Shown here one piece after another: positions 45,150 through 54,792 of a DNA stretch of 64,000 nt (position 1 is its first letter; every line of letters starts with the position of its first letter). The notes beneath the pieces are model-generated. The model was not told where the DNA came from. It did not search any database and was given only the letters and a program-made list of their open reading frames with translations. The DNA is from Fidelibacterota bacterium (GTDB lineage Bacteria > Fidelibacterota > Marinisomatia > Marinisomatales > SCKK01), in assembly GCA_004124475.1 (NCBI GenBank), contig SCKK01000013.1, forward strand, positions 1-64,000, written 5' to 3'. Both the position numbers and the translations under genes were made by a program.

Positions 45150-48100
45150 TCACCCCCGTATTCTAATTAATCGCGATAACCTTTTCATGGTATCCTGCCT
45201 TTCAAATAACTCCTCATCACCATCCCTCCAGAGACTGAGCAACCTCTCATAATTCAGTCTCGCAAGATCCATTTCACCCATTTCCTCATAAATGAGTCCT
45301 CGTAGGTAAAAGGCTCGTGGATAATTATAAGAATGAGCATCACGGATATAAGAATGAGCATCACGGACAATAGCAGGACTTTGCATTTCTTGGGTGATAT
45401 CCAAAGCTTTTTCATAACCCCCCTTCTTCAGGTAGAGAAGAGCTTGATCATATAAATAACGATCGCTGATTTCCTTAGTCGCTTTAAGATTTTCAAATTC
45501 TTGTAGTGCATCTTCAACCTGTCCTCGGATGATGAAACGGTGTAACATAAGAGCATTATAAACAGGCTTCCTCTGATTCATAACATTCTTCTCTTGGATC
45601 ATTTTCCCAACGGAATCAATAATAGATGTTAGTGCTTGCTCCTGTCCCCACCGTGCACGTATTAAGCCTTTAATCCAATACAAACCGAGAATTGTGTTAA
45701 TATTCGGTTGTAGGGAAAAAGCACTATCTAAATATGCCAATGCGGCTGTGGTGTCTCCAAGAATGTGTGATGTATATGCAAGATTAATGTATGCATTGGC
45801 TTCAGAATCGATACCAACCGATTTAGCGATAATTAGTCTTTCCTGTGTTATCTTAAGTGCTTTCCTAAGCTGGCCTTGCTCGCGGTAGACAGAACTTATA
45901 AAAATTTTGCTATTCTGTTGCCAGTTGAGAGGTATATCCGGATTAGACAGTTCAGAAAATTTCTGGATTGCTTCGTCATACCTTCCCATAAGCTGGTAGG
46001 TGTAACCTATATTGTCAGTGAGACTATATGCCTTAGTGTCTAGCAGGAGACCTTTTTGATAAGCTCTAAGGGCTAAATCGAACTCTCCTTTTCCTCTGTA
46101 CATTGCGCCTAAGTAACTGTAAGTCCACGACTTATCAGAATGTAAAATAGTTAACTTTATAGCTTCTTCAATACCCCGATTAAAAAACCTCTCATTAAAG
46201 TAGATATCAAAAATATTCTCATATGCAGATGTAAATTCGGAGTCCAATGCGACGGCTTTCTGAAAAGCTTCCAGTGCTTTAGTGTTATCCCCTTTACCTT
46301 TAAGCATAAATCCAACGTAGTAATATCCCCAAGGGCTATCAGGATTTAGATTCACAAACTGGCTCGCTCTTATAATTCCGCGGTTAAATAATCCTTTGGA
46401 GTTGTAGATATCAAAGATATGACGATAGGCTAAAGTGTATTCAGGATCATATTCCAAGACTCGCTCAAAAGCCACCTGTGCATTTTCAAAATCCTGAGGT
46501 CCATGGAAATATGCTTCCCCTAAACCATACCATGCCTCCTTTTCATCGGGTATAAAATTAACTAACTGGTGATATATCTCTTGAGCTTCATCCCAGTTTT
46601 GCCCAATCAATGCAGTTGCCCCTTTTGCCATTAGTTTATCTTTGGTTGACGTGTACCATCTTCCCGACAAGATATGAGAAAGTGATTCTTTTGCCTGTTC
46701 GGAAGTTGCTCTTCCTGACTGGGACTGAGACCACCATTGGGCAATGGCCATCTTATAATAAGCTTTGCCAAAAGTCGAGTCTATTGAAAGCGCATTTTGA
46801 AACCTGATGATAGCATCTTCAAATCTTGACTCATTGAACAAATCTACTCCTGCCAGATAGTATTGATAGGCATCTAAAGAAGATGACGTCTTCTCCTTTA
46901 CTGCAACATCTACTTGATCCTCTTCCACTGAGGGGATTTTAAGATCCTTATATATTTGAACTGCAAGGGAATCCACCATTGTATAAATATCATTCCCCTC
47001 AACACGTTGGGACTCTATTACAGTTCCATCCTTCACATCAATAAGTTGCGAAGTTAAAATCATTTTATCTTCAGTCTGGATCAAATTTCCTGTGAGCATT
47101 GTTTGTGCCCCAGCTTTTTGCGCTATTTCGGTCGCAATTTCAGGGTCAATTTTCCTTCGATCCCGCGAACCTAACTGTTTTTGAATGTCAAATAGACGTT
47201 GTCTGCTGAATACCTTTAGAGATGTGATTTCAGATAGATCGGTAATGACGAGCTCCTGCAGAATCTGTCCTAACCGCTCACTATCCTCAGGATCTTTTAA
47301 GTTCTCGAAGTAGAGTACCGCTAGTGAATTCTCCTTAGTCTTTGCAGCAGGGGCCTCGGTCTCTCTTTTGAGAAACAGCCCGACTCCAATCACCATTACG
47401 ACAACAGCCAAAACAAAAGCCAGGATGAAAGCAGGCTGTCGCCAGAGCGGCTTTTTTTCTGGTTCTTTCATTATCGGGATTTGGGTCGTGATTGTAGTTG
47501 TCCGTCCAGATTCCAAATCTTTTTTCAATTTCCTCAAATCCGCAGCTAAGTCATCGGCATGTTGGTAACGATCCTCCACCTCTTTCTCTAAAGCCTTATG
47601 AATGAATCGTTCCAGTTCTTTTGGAATGTTGGGATTCAATGAGGTGACTGGTAATGGAACTTCATTTACAATGGAATAGAGAATGGCTGCATCATGTTCT
47701 CCCTTAAACGGTAATTGACCCGTCGCCATCTCATACATGACCACGCCAAAAGAAAAGAGGTCACTTCGGCTGTCCACCTCTGACCCTTCCGCCTGTTCCG
47801 GGGACATATAAGCCAGCGTGCCGGGCGTTGTACCAATACTAGGTACACCTTTACGCTTAGCTATCCCAAAATCCATAATTTTCACCAGTCCTGTCTTGGA
47901 AATCATGATATTCTCGGACTTGATATCCCTGTGAACAATCTTTTGTTCGTGAGCGGCATTAAGTCCATCTGCCACCGCAATGGCAATGTTCAACAGTTCC
48001 TTGGTTTTCAGAGGTCTCTTTTCCAGTTTATCCTTCAGCGTTTCACCCTCAATGTATTCCATAGTGATGAAGGATTGATCGTCAACTTCATCAATCTCGT

Positions 48101-48317
48101 GAATGGTCATGATATTAGGATGGTTGAGTGCGGAGGCGGCTTGACCTTCGTGAAGGAAGCGGGTTTTATCCTCTTCGTTGGCAAGGAGATGGTGGGGTAG
48201 GAACTTCAGAGCCACCGTGCGTTTGAGTTTGGTGTCCTCGGCTTTGTAGACTATTCCCATACCTCCTTCGCCTAACTTTTCGAGGATTCGATAGTGTGAT
48301 ATGGTTTTGCCGATCAT
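45150..48317 (-). CDS. Hanks-type Ser/Thr kinase with TM and TPR repeats (kinase A)
   Basis: 1055 residues. Kinase domain 1-275: GEGGMG (16-21), catalytic Lys38, HRD at 129-131 with DIKSEN, DFG at 149-151, APE-like MSPEQAEG. One TM helix at ~295-317. A TolB/FlgO-like domain follows (~330-455; LAVLYFENLKD, AGAQTMLTGNLIQ), then at least 12 TPR motifs to ~1045. Likely a membrane sensor whose TPRs recruit partners. No SD is seen at ATG 48317, but a start 24 nt after kinase B implies cotranscription. A 21-nt tandem duplication near 45330-45371 gives IRDAHSYIRDAHSY. Confidence 0.93.
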   Translation of the reverse strand: MIGKTISHYRILEKLGEGGMGIVYKAEDTKLKRTVALKFLPHHLLANEEDKTRFLHEGQAASALNHPNIMTIHEIDEVDDQSFITMEYIEGETLKDKLEKRPLKTKELLNIAIAVADGLNAAHEQKIVHRDIKSENIMISKTGLVKIMDFGIAKRKGVPSIGTTPGTLAYMSPEQAEGSEVDSRSDLFSFGVVMYEMATGQLPFKGEHDAAILYSIVNEVPLPVTSLNPNIPKELERFIHKALEKEVEDRYQHADDLAADLRKLKKDLESGRTTTITTQIPIMKEPEKKPLWRQPAFILAFVLAVVVMVIGVGLFLKRETEAPAAKTKENSLAVLYFENLKDPEDSERLGQILQELVITDLSEITSLKVFSRQRLFDIQKQLGSRDRRKIDPEIATEIAQKAGAQTMLTGNLIQTEDKMILTSQLIDVKDGTVIESQRVEGNDIYTMVDSLAVQIYKDLKIPSVEEDQVDVAVKEKTSSSLDAYQYYLAGVDLFNESRFEDAIIRFQNALSIDSTFGKAYYKMAIAQWWSQSQSGRATSEQAKESLSHILSGRWYTSTKDKLMAKGATALIGQNWDEAQEIYHQLVNFIPDEKEAWYGLGEAYFHGPQDFENAQVAFERVLEYDPEYTLAYRHIFDIYNSKGLFNRGIIRASQFVNLNPDSPWGYYYVGFMLKGKGDNTKALEAFQKAVALDSEFTSAYENIFDIYFNERFFNRGIEEAIKLTILHSDKSWTYSYLGAMYRGKGEFDLALRAYQKGLLLDTKAYSLTDNIGYTYQLMGRYDEAIQKFSELSNPDIPLNWQQNSKIFISSVYREQGQLRKALKITQERLIIAKSVGIDSEANAYINLAYTSHILGDTTAALAYLDSAFSLQPNINTILGLYWIKGLIRARWGQEQALTSIIDSVGKMIQEKNVMNQRKPVYNALMLHRFIIRGQVEDALQEFENLKATKEISDRYLYDQALLYLKKGGYEKALDITQEMQSPAIVRDAHSYIRDAHSYNYPRAFYLRGLIYEEMGEMDLARLNYERLLSLWRDGDEELFERQDTMKRLSRLIRIRG

Positions 48318-48341
48318 CGCGTTTGACTAATATTTAAAGGT

Positions 48342-50582
48342 TTAAACTTTTACCTCTAACTTCTCCCACTGCTTTCGCATGCGTTTCATCAACGCCTTGA
48401 AGCGCGGCTCGTTTCGCATGTTTTGCAGGCACGGATCCTTCTCGAACCACGGGTAGCAAGGGAACCCGTCATTTGCGGTTTCTTCCAACCAGTCCAGAGC
48501 TTGCTTCTTTTTGTTCATCAGGGCGTAGGCCGCCGCGATGTTGTTGGTCATGTGGTGGAAGTGACCAAAGTTTTTCCCTTTCTCGATAACAAGATTGATT
48601 TTTGTGATTGCCTCTTTCCCCTTGCCTTTGGCAGCTAAACAAATCGCTTCGATGCTGGCAACTTCCGGGTTGTCACCTAATGCTTCATCAAGCACCTCTA
48701 AGTACGCGGTTGCTTCATCTTTCCTGTCAAGATAGAAAAGGGAGAGAACGATAAGGGCATCACGCTCGCCTATTATCGATTCTTTTGGACCCTCGCGAAG
48801 CAGTGAAAGCGCGCGCTCATAATTACCGCGTTGAAGCTCTAACATCCCCATTCGAAAGTTCACTTTAACATCGGACGGATTGATTTCCATGGCTGTTTGC
48901 AATACTTCGTGGGCTTTGTCTATCAACCCGACGTGCCAAAGCACGCGCGCCAGCTCATCGTGGGCCTGGGCTAGACTCGGTTTAATCGCAATAGCGCGCT
49001 GATACTCTGCGATTGCCTGTTCATGCGGAAAGTGATGAGACTTCGTCCAGATAAGAAGGCCTTTTGCTACATATGCTTCAGCCAATTCAGGGTCAAGAGA
49101 CAGGGCTTTTTCAATTGCCACAAAAGCCTTCTCCTCCCACTTTTTCTGCGGACTATAGGCGAAAAACTTTTCGATGTATGCATAAGCAAGGGAGGCAAAG
49201 GCGAGGGCAAAACCGGGATCCAACTCGGCAGTCTGTTCCAATAGCTGAATGGCCCGATCGTTGTCCTTCCTCGTCCTCAAATTGTAGCAATAGATGCCGC
49301 GTAAATACGTGTCATACGCCTTGAGATTTTCGGTGGTGCGTTTGACCAGTTGTTTCTCTTTAGTGATCCTGAGTTTGATTTTCAACGCGTCGACAATGGC
49401 GCGAGAGATTTCATCCTGAATGGCGAAGACATCTTCGAGCTCGCGGTCGTAACGCTCTGACCAAAGATGATAGCCGTCGGAGACGTTTATGAGCTGGGCT
49501 ATGATGCGCAGACGATCACGCGCCTTTCTCACACTCCCTTCTAAAACAGTCTCTACGTTCAGGGCTTTTCCTATCTTGCGAATGTCCTCTTGCCTTCCCT
49601 TGAAGGCAAACGCCGAGGTTCGAGCTGCAACTCGCAGACCTTCCACGTTCACCAGCGCGTTGATGATCTCCTCGGCCATGCCGTCGCAAAAGTACTCCTG
49701 TTCCGGATCGGCACTCATATTGACAAAAGGCAGCACAGCGATGGAAGGCGGAAGCTCTATTTTTCCGGCAGGCTCTTTTTCCAATTTCTTCAAATCCGCC
49801 GCTAAGTCATCAGCATGCTGGTAACGGTCTTCAGCTTCCTTCTCCAATGCCTTGTGAATAAACCGATCCAGTTCTTGTGGGATGTTCGGATTCAATGTGG
49901 TGACAGGTAAGGGAGCCTCATTTACGATGGAATAGAGAATGGCAGCATCATGTTCTCCCTTAAACGGTAATTGACCCGTCGCCATCTCATACATGACCAC
50001 GCCAAAAGAAAAGAGGTCACTTCGGCCGTCCACCTCCGACCCTTCCGCCTGTTCCGGGGACATATATGCCAGGGTGCCCAGGGTGCTGCCCACCTTCGTA
50101 ATCCTACTCATCCCTTTACGCTTCGCCAGACCAAAATCCATGATCTTTACCAGTCCAGCCTTGGAAATCATGATGTTCTCGGACTTGATATCCCGGTGCA
50201 CAATCTCCTGCTCGTGGGCGGCATTGAGTCCATCAGCCACAGCAATGGCAATTTTCAATAGTTCCTTGGTTTTGAGTGGTCCTTTTTCCAGTTTATCCTT
50301 CAGCGTTTCACCCTCAATGTATTCCATAGTGATGAAGGATTGATCGTCAACTTCATCAATCTCGTGAATGGTCATGATATTAGGATGGTTGAGTGCGGAG
50401 GCGGCTTGAGCTTCGTGAAGGAAGCGGGTTTTGTCCTCTTCATTGGCAAGGAGATGGTGCGGTAGAAACTTCAAGGCGACAGTGCGTTTGAGTTTGGTAT
50501 CCTCGGCTTTGTAGACGATTCCCATGCCGCCTTCGCCTAACTTTTCGAGGATTCGATAGTGTGATATAGTTTTGCCGATCAT
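48342..50582 (-). CDS. Hanks-type Ser/Thr kinase with adenylate-cyclase-like and TPR domains (kinase B)
   Basis: 746 residues; ATG 50582 is chosen because it opens with [12 protein letters not shown] as the sister kinases do and has AAGG upstream; 13 more codons are open. The kinase domain 1-270 has the same motifs as kinase A (GEGGMG, HRDIKSEN, DFGLAKRKG). No TM follows. A FlgO/TolB-type domain (~285-400; SIAVLPFVNMSADPEQEYFC, VLEGSVRKARDRLRIIAQLI, HLWSERYDREL) is the kind found in CadC/adenylate-cyclase regulators, then about eight TPR units. So a soluble kinase. The C-terminal part looks more GC-rich than its kinase domain. Confidence 0.92.
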   Translation of the reverse strand: MIGKTISHYRILEKLGEGGMGIVYKAEDTKLKRTVALKFLPHHLLANEEDKTRFLHEAQAASALNHPNIMTIHEIDEVDDQSFITMEYIEGETLKDKLEKGPLKTKELLKIAIAVADGLNAAHEQEIVHRDIKSENIMISKAGLVKIMDFGLAKRKGMSRITKVGSTLGTLAYMSPEQAEGSEVDGRSDLFSFGVVMYEMATGQLPFKGEHDAAILYSIVNEAPLPVTTLNPNIPQELDRFIHKALEKEAEDRYQHADDLAADLKKLEKEPAGKIELPPSIAVLPFVNMSADPEQEYFCDGMAEEIINALVNVEGLRVAARTSAFAFKGRQEDIRKIGKALNVETVLEGSVRKARDRLRIIAQLINVSDGYHLWSERYDRELEDVFAIQDEISRAIVDALKIKLRITKEKQLVKRTTENLKAYDTYLRGIYCYNLRTRKDNDRAIQLLEQTAELDPGFALAFASLAYAYIEKFFAYSPQKKWEEKAFVAIEKALSLDPELAEAYVAKGLLIWTKSHHFPHEQAIAEYQRAIAIKPSLAQAHDELARVLWHVGLIDKAHEVLQTAMEINPSDVKVNFRMGMLELQRGNYERALSLLREGPKESIIGERDALIVLSLFYLDRKDEATAYLEVLDEALGDNPEVASIEAICLAAKGKGKEAITKINLVIEKGKNFGHFHHMTNNIAAAYALMNKKKQALDWLEETANDGFPCYPWFEKDPCLQNMRNEPRFKALMKRMRKQWEKLEVKV

Positions 50583-50595
50583 ATCGTAAGCCTTA

Positions 50596-50943
50596 TTAGC
50601 CAAGCAAACCTGACATGTCAAGAATTCGCTGGGACCATCGCTCAGCTTTAGCTGCCAGGGTCAGTCGCCAGGTCTCGTCTTCCCATCTGTCGTGAGCTTG
50701 CAACTCCCATACTACCAATTCCATCTGGAGTTCGACCAAATCAGCAGTTCGTTGAATTTCGAGTTGGGCCGCAGTCCATTCTACAAACCATTTGCTTTCA
50801 TGCAAAATAGTGGATACAACCTTCCGGTGTCCCTGATTCTTTGAAAAACTAGCAATGCGTGCCAAGTTTGCCGCTAATCCCCCAAGTCTGACAGGTACGG
50901 GATCCTGAATATATCTTAAACGAAGCCTCTCAAGTTTGGTCAT
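50596..50943 (-). CDS. Hypothetical 115-residue protein
   Basis: A soluble helical, Arg/Leu-rich protein: LRLRYIQDPVPVRLGGLAANLARIASF, then KWFVEWTAAQLEIQRTADLV and WELQAHDRWEDETWRLTLAA. No family is recognised. The gene ends 13 nt before the start of kinase B; ATG 50943 follows AGGGAG. The conserved-looking Trp positions suggest a real four-helix protein, perhaps a partner of the kinase. Confidence 0.65.
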   Translation of the reverse strand: MTKLERLRLRYIQDPVPVRLGGLAANLARIASFSKNQGHRKVVSTILHESKWFVEWTAAQLEIQRTADLVELQMELVVWELQAHDRWEDETWRLTLAAKAERWSQRILDMSGLLG

Positions 50944-50981
50944 ACTCCCTCCAAAAGTTGCCTTACAACCGTTTCAACTTT

Positions 50982-51275
50982 TTACCTGATACCGGGATCT
51001 TGTATTGTCATTGAAAAATTCTGTTGATTGGGTCTGATATTAATGAGAGCTTCATACTCTACTGTAAGAGTGGCAGAAATCCAATTTGCACCCCAAATAT
51101 CTTCTTGACAGCCACCGTTCTGAATAAGAACCCCTTCACAGTCCACATGCATTGGACCACCACCCGCCAGGATGTTACGTCGAATATCCACAGCCAATTT
51201 AATGAGTGGATCTAACTCTTCAAGCATTCCATTAACCTGTTTTTGTGTAGCTTTTTGGTTTATGATATGAATCAA
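50982..51275 (-). CDS. DUF5674-like small protein
   Basis: A 97-residue protein of mixed alpha/beta composition: ELDPLIKLAVDIRRNILAGGG, MHVDCEGVLIQNGGCQEDIWGANW, and EALINIRPNQQNFSMTIQDPGIR. The pattern (helix, then DCEGVLLENG.Q.DLWG, then INIRP..N.S..I.DP.I) agrees with DUF5674. Function unknown. It lies 39 nt upstream of the 115-residue gene in the same direction. ATG 51275 is used. Confidence 0.7.
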   Translation of the reverse strand: MIHIINQKATQKQVNGMLEELDPLIKLAVDIRRNILAGGGPMHVDCEGVLIQNGGCQEDIWGANWISATLTVEYEALINIRPNQQNFSMTIQDPGIR

Positions 51276-51293
51276 TTGTCACTTCAAGAATCG

Positions 51294-51443
51294 TTATTTG
51301 AGAATGTGAAACCTAATTCTGGTAGGATGTGTGAAAACAACGGTGCGTTTGAGCTTGGTATCCTCGGCTTTATATACAATGCCCATGCCACCCTCACCAA
51401 GTTTCTTGAGGATTTTGTAGTGGGAAATGGTTTTACCAATCAT
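51294..51443 (-). pseudogene. Truncated kinase N-terminus (remnant 1)
   Basis: A 49-codon frame that opens [20 protein letters not shown] and continues [15 protein letters not shown], exactly like residues 1-35 of the three full kinases, then breaks into unrelated sequence and stops at 51294-51296. The rest of the kinase is missing. It has hairpin copy 2 8 nt before its ATG. Confidence 0.88.
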
Positions 51444-51451
51444 CTGTCTTT

Positions 51452-51507
51452 AGGTACCACGCACTTCCCCCGGAGGGGCTCCTTCGGAGAAAAGTGCGTG
51501 GCACCTT
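51452..51507 (-). repeat. Palindromic hairpin, copy 2 (upstream of kinase remnant 1)
   Basis: AGGTACCACGCACTT at 51452-51466 pairs with AAGTGCGTGGCACCTT at 51492-51507. The loop carries a second small palindrome (CCCCGGAGGGGCTCCTTCGGAG). It ends 8 nt before ATG 51443 on the - strand. Confidence 0.85.
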
Positions 51508-51660
51508 TTTCTCATATTGAGCTTTACCATACCTTCGAGGTTTAATAAAACTTTAAATTTCTTTATAATTCTGGCTTTCAACCTAAAACAGGTTTTCGGT
51601 AAGGTAAAAATCCTTAATACGCAGACTGGTGTGAATTAGGTTTTTTCTGGAAGAACTGGT

Positions 51661-51963
51661 CTATCGTGCGTCTAATCCTACTTCTCTGGTGTGAGCACGA
51701 TCATTTTCGAGACGCCAGTAGATCTTCGCCTCATTCTTGCTGGCTGGGGTTCCTCCTCCTCGGAGTGTCCTAGCCTTTGGAATAGGTTCGTTGTTAGGAT
51801 TTGCACCGGTTATTCGATTGTTCAACTCAGCCAAATTTGCCATAATAATCTTTATTACAGCTGGATCCTTGCCGTCTGGATTTTCACCGGGGGCAGCTTT
51901 AAGACCTTTTGTCAATGCACTCGCAATCCCGCCATTTGATATGATAATTGGGGGTCTTGCCAT
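51661..51963 (-). CDS. Hypothetical 100-residue protein
   Basis: A small basic protein: IIISNGGIASALTKGLKAAPG, IKIIMANLAELNNRITGANP and KNEAKIYWRLENDRAH. The ribosome binding site is strong (AGGAGG, 9 nt before ATG 51963), so it is probably translated. No family is recognised, and composition is low in hydrophobic core residues. It lies between the kinase remnant and kinase C, in the same direction. Confidence 0.6.
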   Translation of the reverse strand: MARPPIIISNGGIASALTKGLKAAPGENPDGKDPAVIKIIMANLAELNNRITGANPNNEPIPKARTLRGGGTPASKNEAKIYWRLENDRAHTREVGLDAR

Positions 51964-52134
51964 TTTTAGCTCCTCCTATGTTAGTTAGTTCAACTTTGGT
52001 TAATAGAAAGTTACGAATTAATTCCTCAAGGGAAAGGACTTTTGACCTTTATTATCCGGACATTATACCTACCGTATAGCATCCATTCACCACGTATCCT
52101 GATGTGGGAGCCCATATACTCTCTTAGGCGAGCT

Positions 52135-54792
52135 TTAGTTACTTCCTGGACCAAGCTGCTGATAAGCGCTGATTACGTCACGATTTTCACGTACGTTGTC
52201 AAGAAACATTCTTCGGTCTCTCGGGTCCTTGAATCTATCGGCACGCCTCATAACTTCTGCATAGGCTTCTTGTAAATAAGACTTCGCCTTGAGAGGCTCA
52301 CCCAATCCGGAATAGACCTGGTATAAATTCCAATTCACAACCACAAAATATTCCCTGTACGACTCTAATTTCTTTATCACTGATTCAGTTTCGTTCACTC
52401 TAACTTGGGCAGATTCGAGATCCCCTGATTTCAAGTCGGAGAGACTCCACCAGGAAAGACTCCAGGCATAGTGAGATAAATCGTCGAGTTTTCTCCAAGT
52501 ATTACATGCCAACTTAAAATAGTGAACAGCCAGTATATAGTTATTCTCTTGGACGTTTAGCACACCTAAACCCTGGTGAGAGATTCCTTCGGTATAGAGG
52601 TCACTAATGGATTGTGCTATCTCCAAAGAACGTTGATAATACTCGAGGGCCTTGTCATTTTGCTTCAATTGATAATAGACATCTCCAATGTAGAATAGAG
52701 AATACATCTCACTGCGTTTATCACCGACTTCCCTCGCCGTTTCGAGAGATTTTTCCAAGTAACTGATGGCTTCATCAAAATCACCTTTTATCGTGTAAAT
52801 GAGACCAATGCCAATCCGGGAGTACGCCTCAGGACCTTTCTCACTAATCTCATGGAATATATTAAGTGAGTGTTGGTAAGAATCCATCGCTATGTCATAG
52901 TCCCCCATCTCCACGTATAAAGCCCCAAGATTGGATTGGGAATCTCCTTCTCCCCTCTGATTGCCCAGTTCAAGAGCAATTTCAAGAGACTCTTTGTAAT
53001 ACTTTAATGCCTGTTTGGTGTCCCCTTTATTATAGTAAGCACTGCCTATGTTCCGTAAAATAGATTCCTCCTTCGACTTATCTCCGATTTTACGTGCTAT
53101 CCTTAGAGATTCTTTATAATATTCTAAGGCTGTGTTATAATTGCCCTTTAATAGGTAAATATCCGCCATATTTTTGATAGATAAAGCTTGGCTAGCACGG
53201 TCACCAATTCTTTCACTCTCCGCCAAACACTCGCGAAATATATCCGTTGCCCTCTCATAATCTCCTGTTTCTCGAAAACTTTTCCCCAACATTACCTTGG
53301 CTATAATGAGATTTTGATCCAGCTCAATGGCCTTATTCAATAACCCCCTGGAAACCTCTCTGTCTTGTTGATTTTGACGTTTCTCCCACCGATATTTTCC
53401 CATCAGGTACAATTCATAGGCCTCCGGATTTACGGTGACATATTTTGTCCCATATGGCTTCGATGAAACATCAAGATTATTTAGGATATCTTTTGCAACT
53501 GTCCTGCTAATCGTGCTGGCCCTTTCCACGGGTTCACTCCACCTCTTGTTGTACATACTCCTTCCCGTTTCTGCTTCGATAAGCTGGCAGCTCAAATCAA
53601 ATGCGTCATCTCGTTTGTAGATGCTACTTGTCAGCAAGTACTTAACCCGGAGTTTCCTTGCTATGTCGAACAAAGGCATATTTAATCCCACAACATCTAC
53701 AACATCTTGCATAGATGATACTCGAATCAGGCCAGCACTTGCCACGGTGCTGATAATATCTTCCGTAATACCCCGACCCCAGAACTCATTTTCTTCATCG
53801 CCCAAATTCTCCATATAGAGTATGCCGACAGAAGGGACCTCCTGTTCTTTCGGAATTACTAAATAGATACCCCCTATTATGACTGCTAAAAGAAGGATTC
53901 CCCATACAGTAAAAGATTTGAGCTGCTTTCGTAGTTTCTCTAATCTGAAAACTTTTTTAGATGGAATAACCACCGGTTTTGATCCCTTTTTCAACTGGTG
54001 CAAATCAACGATTAATTCATCCGCATGCTGATAACGTTCATCTGGATTCTTAGCCAGGGTCTTGGTAACAATCCGATCCAATTCCATTGGAACACCCGTC
54101 CGTAAACCCGTCATCGGCTCCGGATCTTCATTTAAAATGGAATACACCACCGCCAGTTCGTACTCTCCCCTGAAAGGGAGTTTCCCGGTGATCATCTCGT
54201 ACAACACAACTCCCAATGACCATATATCCGTACGATGATCCACTCCTTCGCCCCGCGCTTGTTCGGGAGACATGTAAGCTGCTGTGCCCATCGTTGTGCC
54301 TTCTTTGGTAACTCCAGGGCTGCTTGCAAGCTTGGCTAATCCAAAATCCATGATCTTTGCTTGTCCATTGGAGGTCATCATGATGTTGGCACTCTTGATG
54401 TCCCGATGAACAATCCCTTTCTCATGCGCCTCCTGCAACCCCTCTGCAACCTGAATGGCAATATATAGCACCTCGTCTAATTTCAGCGGCCCAAACTCGA
54501 TTTTTCCTTTCACACTCTGCCCTTCGATGTAGGCCATGGTAATGAACATTTGTCCCTCTGCTTCGTCGATTTCGTGGACAGTACAGATATTGGGATGATC
54601 TAAGGCAGCAGCTGCTTGCGCCTCATGAATAAAGCGAGTCTTTTCCTCTTCTCCGCCCAGAGCTTGTGGTGTGAGAAACTTCAGAGCTACGGTACGTTTG
54701 AGCTTGGTGTCTTCAGCTTTGTAGACGATTCCCATTCCGCCCTCACCTAACTTTTCCAGAATGTGGTAATGAGATATAGTCTGCCCAATCAT
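52135..54792 (-). CDS. Hanks-type Ser/Thr kinase with TM and TPR repeats (kinase C)
   Basis: 885 residues from ATG 54792, which has GGAGG 8 nt upstream; 14 more codons are open but lack such a site. Kinase domain 1-270: MIGQTISHYHILEKLGEGGM, Lys38, HRDIKSANIM, DFGLAKLASSPGVTKEGTTMG with Thr residues for autophosphorylation in the activation loop, MSPEQARGEG. A TM helix near 300-320, a TolB-like domain (~335-450), then at least ten TPRs with the Rapsyn/LGN-like NTALEYYKESLRIARKIGDK register. It diverges more from kinases A and B than they do from each other. Confidence 0.93.
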   Translation of the reverse strand: MIGQTISHYHILEKLGEGGMGIVYKAEDTKLKRTVALKFLTPQALGGEEEKTRFIHEAQAAAALDHPNICTVHEIDEAEGQMFITMAYIEGQSVKGKIEFGPLKLDEVLYIAIQVAEGLQEAHEKGIVHRDIKSANIMMTSNGQAKIMDFGLAKLASSPGVTKEGTTMGTAAYMSPEQARGEGVDHRTDIWSLGVVLYEMITGKLPFRGEYELAVVYSILNEDPEPMTGLRTGVPMELDRIVTKTLAKNPDERYQHADELIVDLHQLKKGSKPVVIPSKKVFRLEKLRKQLKSFTVWGILLLAVIIGGIYLVIPKEQEVPSVGILYMENLGDEENEFWGRGITEDIISTVASAGLIRVSSMQDVVDVVGLNMPLFDIARKLRVKYLLTSSIYKRDDAFDLSCQLIEAETGRSMYNKRWSEPVERASTISRTVAKDILNNLDVSSKPYGTKYVTVNPEAYELYLMGKYRWEKRQNQQDREVSRGLLNKAIELDQNLIIAKVMLGKSFRETGDYERATDIFRECLAESERIGDRASQALSIKNMADIYLLKGNYNTALEYYKESLRIARKIGDKSKEESILRNIGSAYYNKGDTKQALKYYKESLEIALELGNQRGEGDSQSNLGALYVEMGDYDIAMDSYQHSLNIFHEISEKGPEAYSRIGIGLIYTIKGDFDEAISYLEKSLETAREVGDKRSEMYSLFYIGDVYYQLKQNDKALEYYQRSLEIAQSISDLYTEGISHQGLGVLNVQENNYILAVHYFKLACNTWRKLDDLSHYAWSLSWWSLSDLKSGDLESAQVRVNETESVIKKLESYREYFVVVNWNLYQVYSGLGEPLKAKSYLQEAYAEVMRRADRFKDPRDRRMFLDNVRENRDVISAYQQLGPGSN

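Noticed and set aside
47368-50343. Several + strand frames over the kinase genes
   Set aside because: They repeat in kinases A and B because the kinase DNA repeats; they are antisense shadows.
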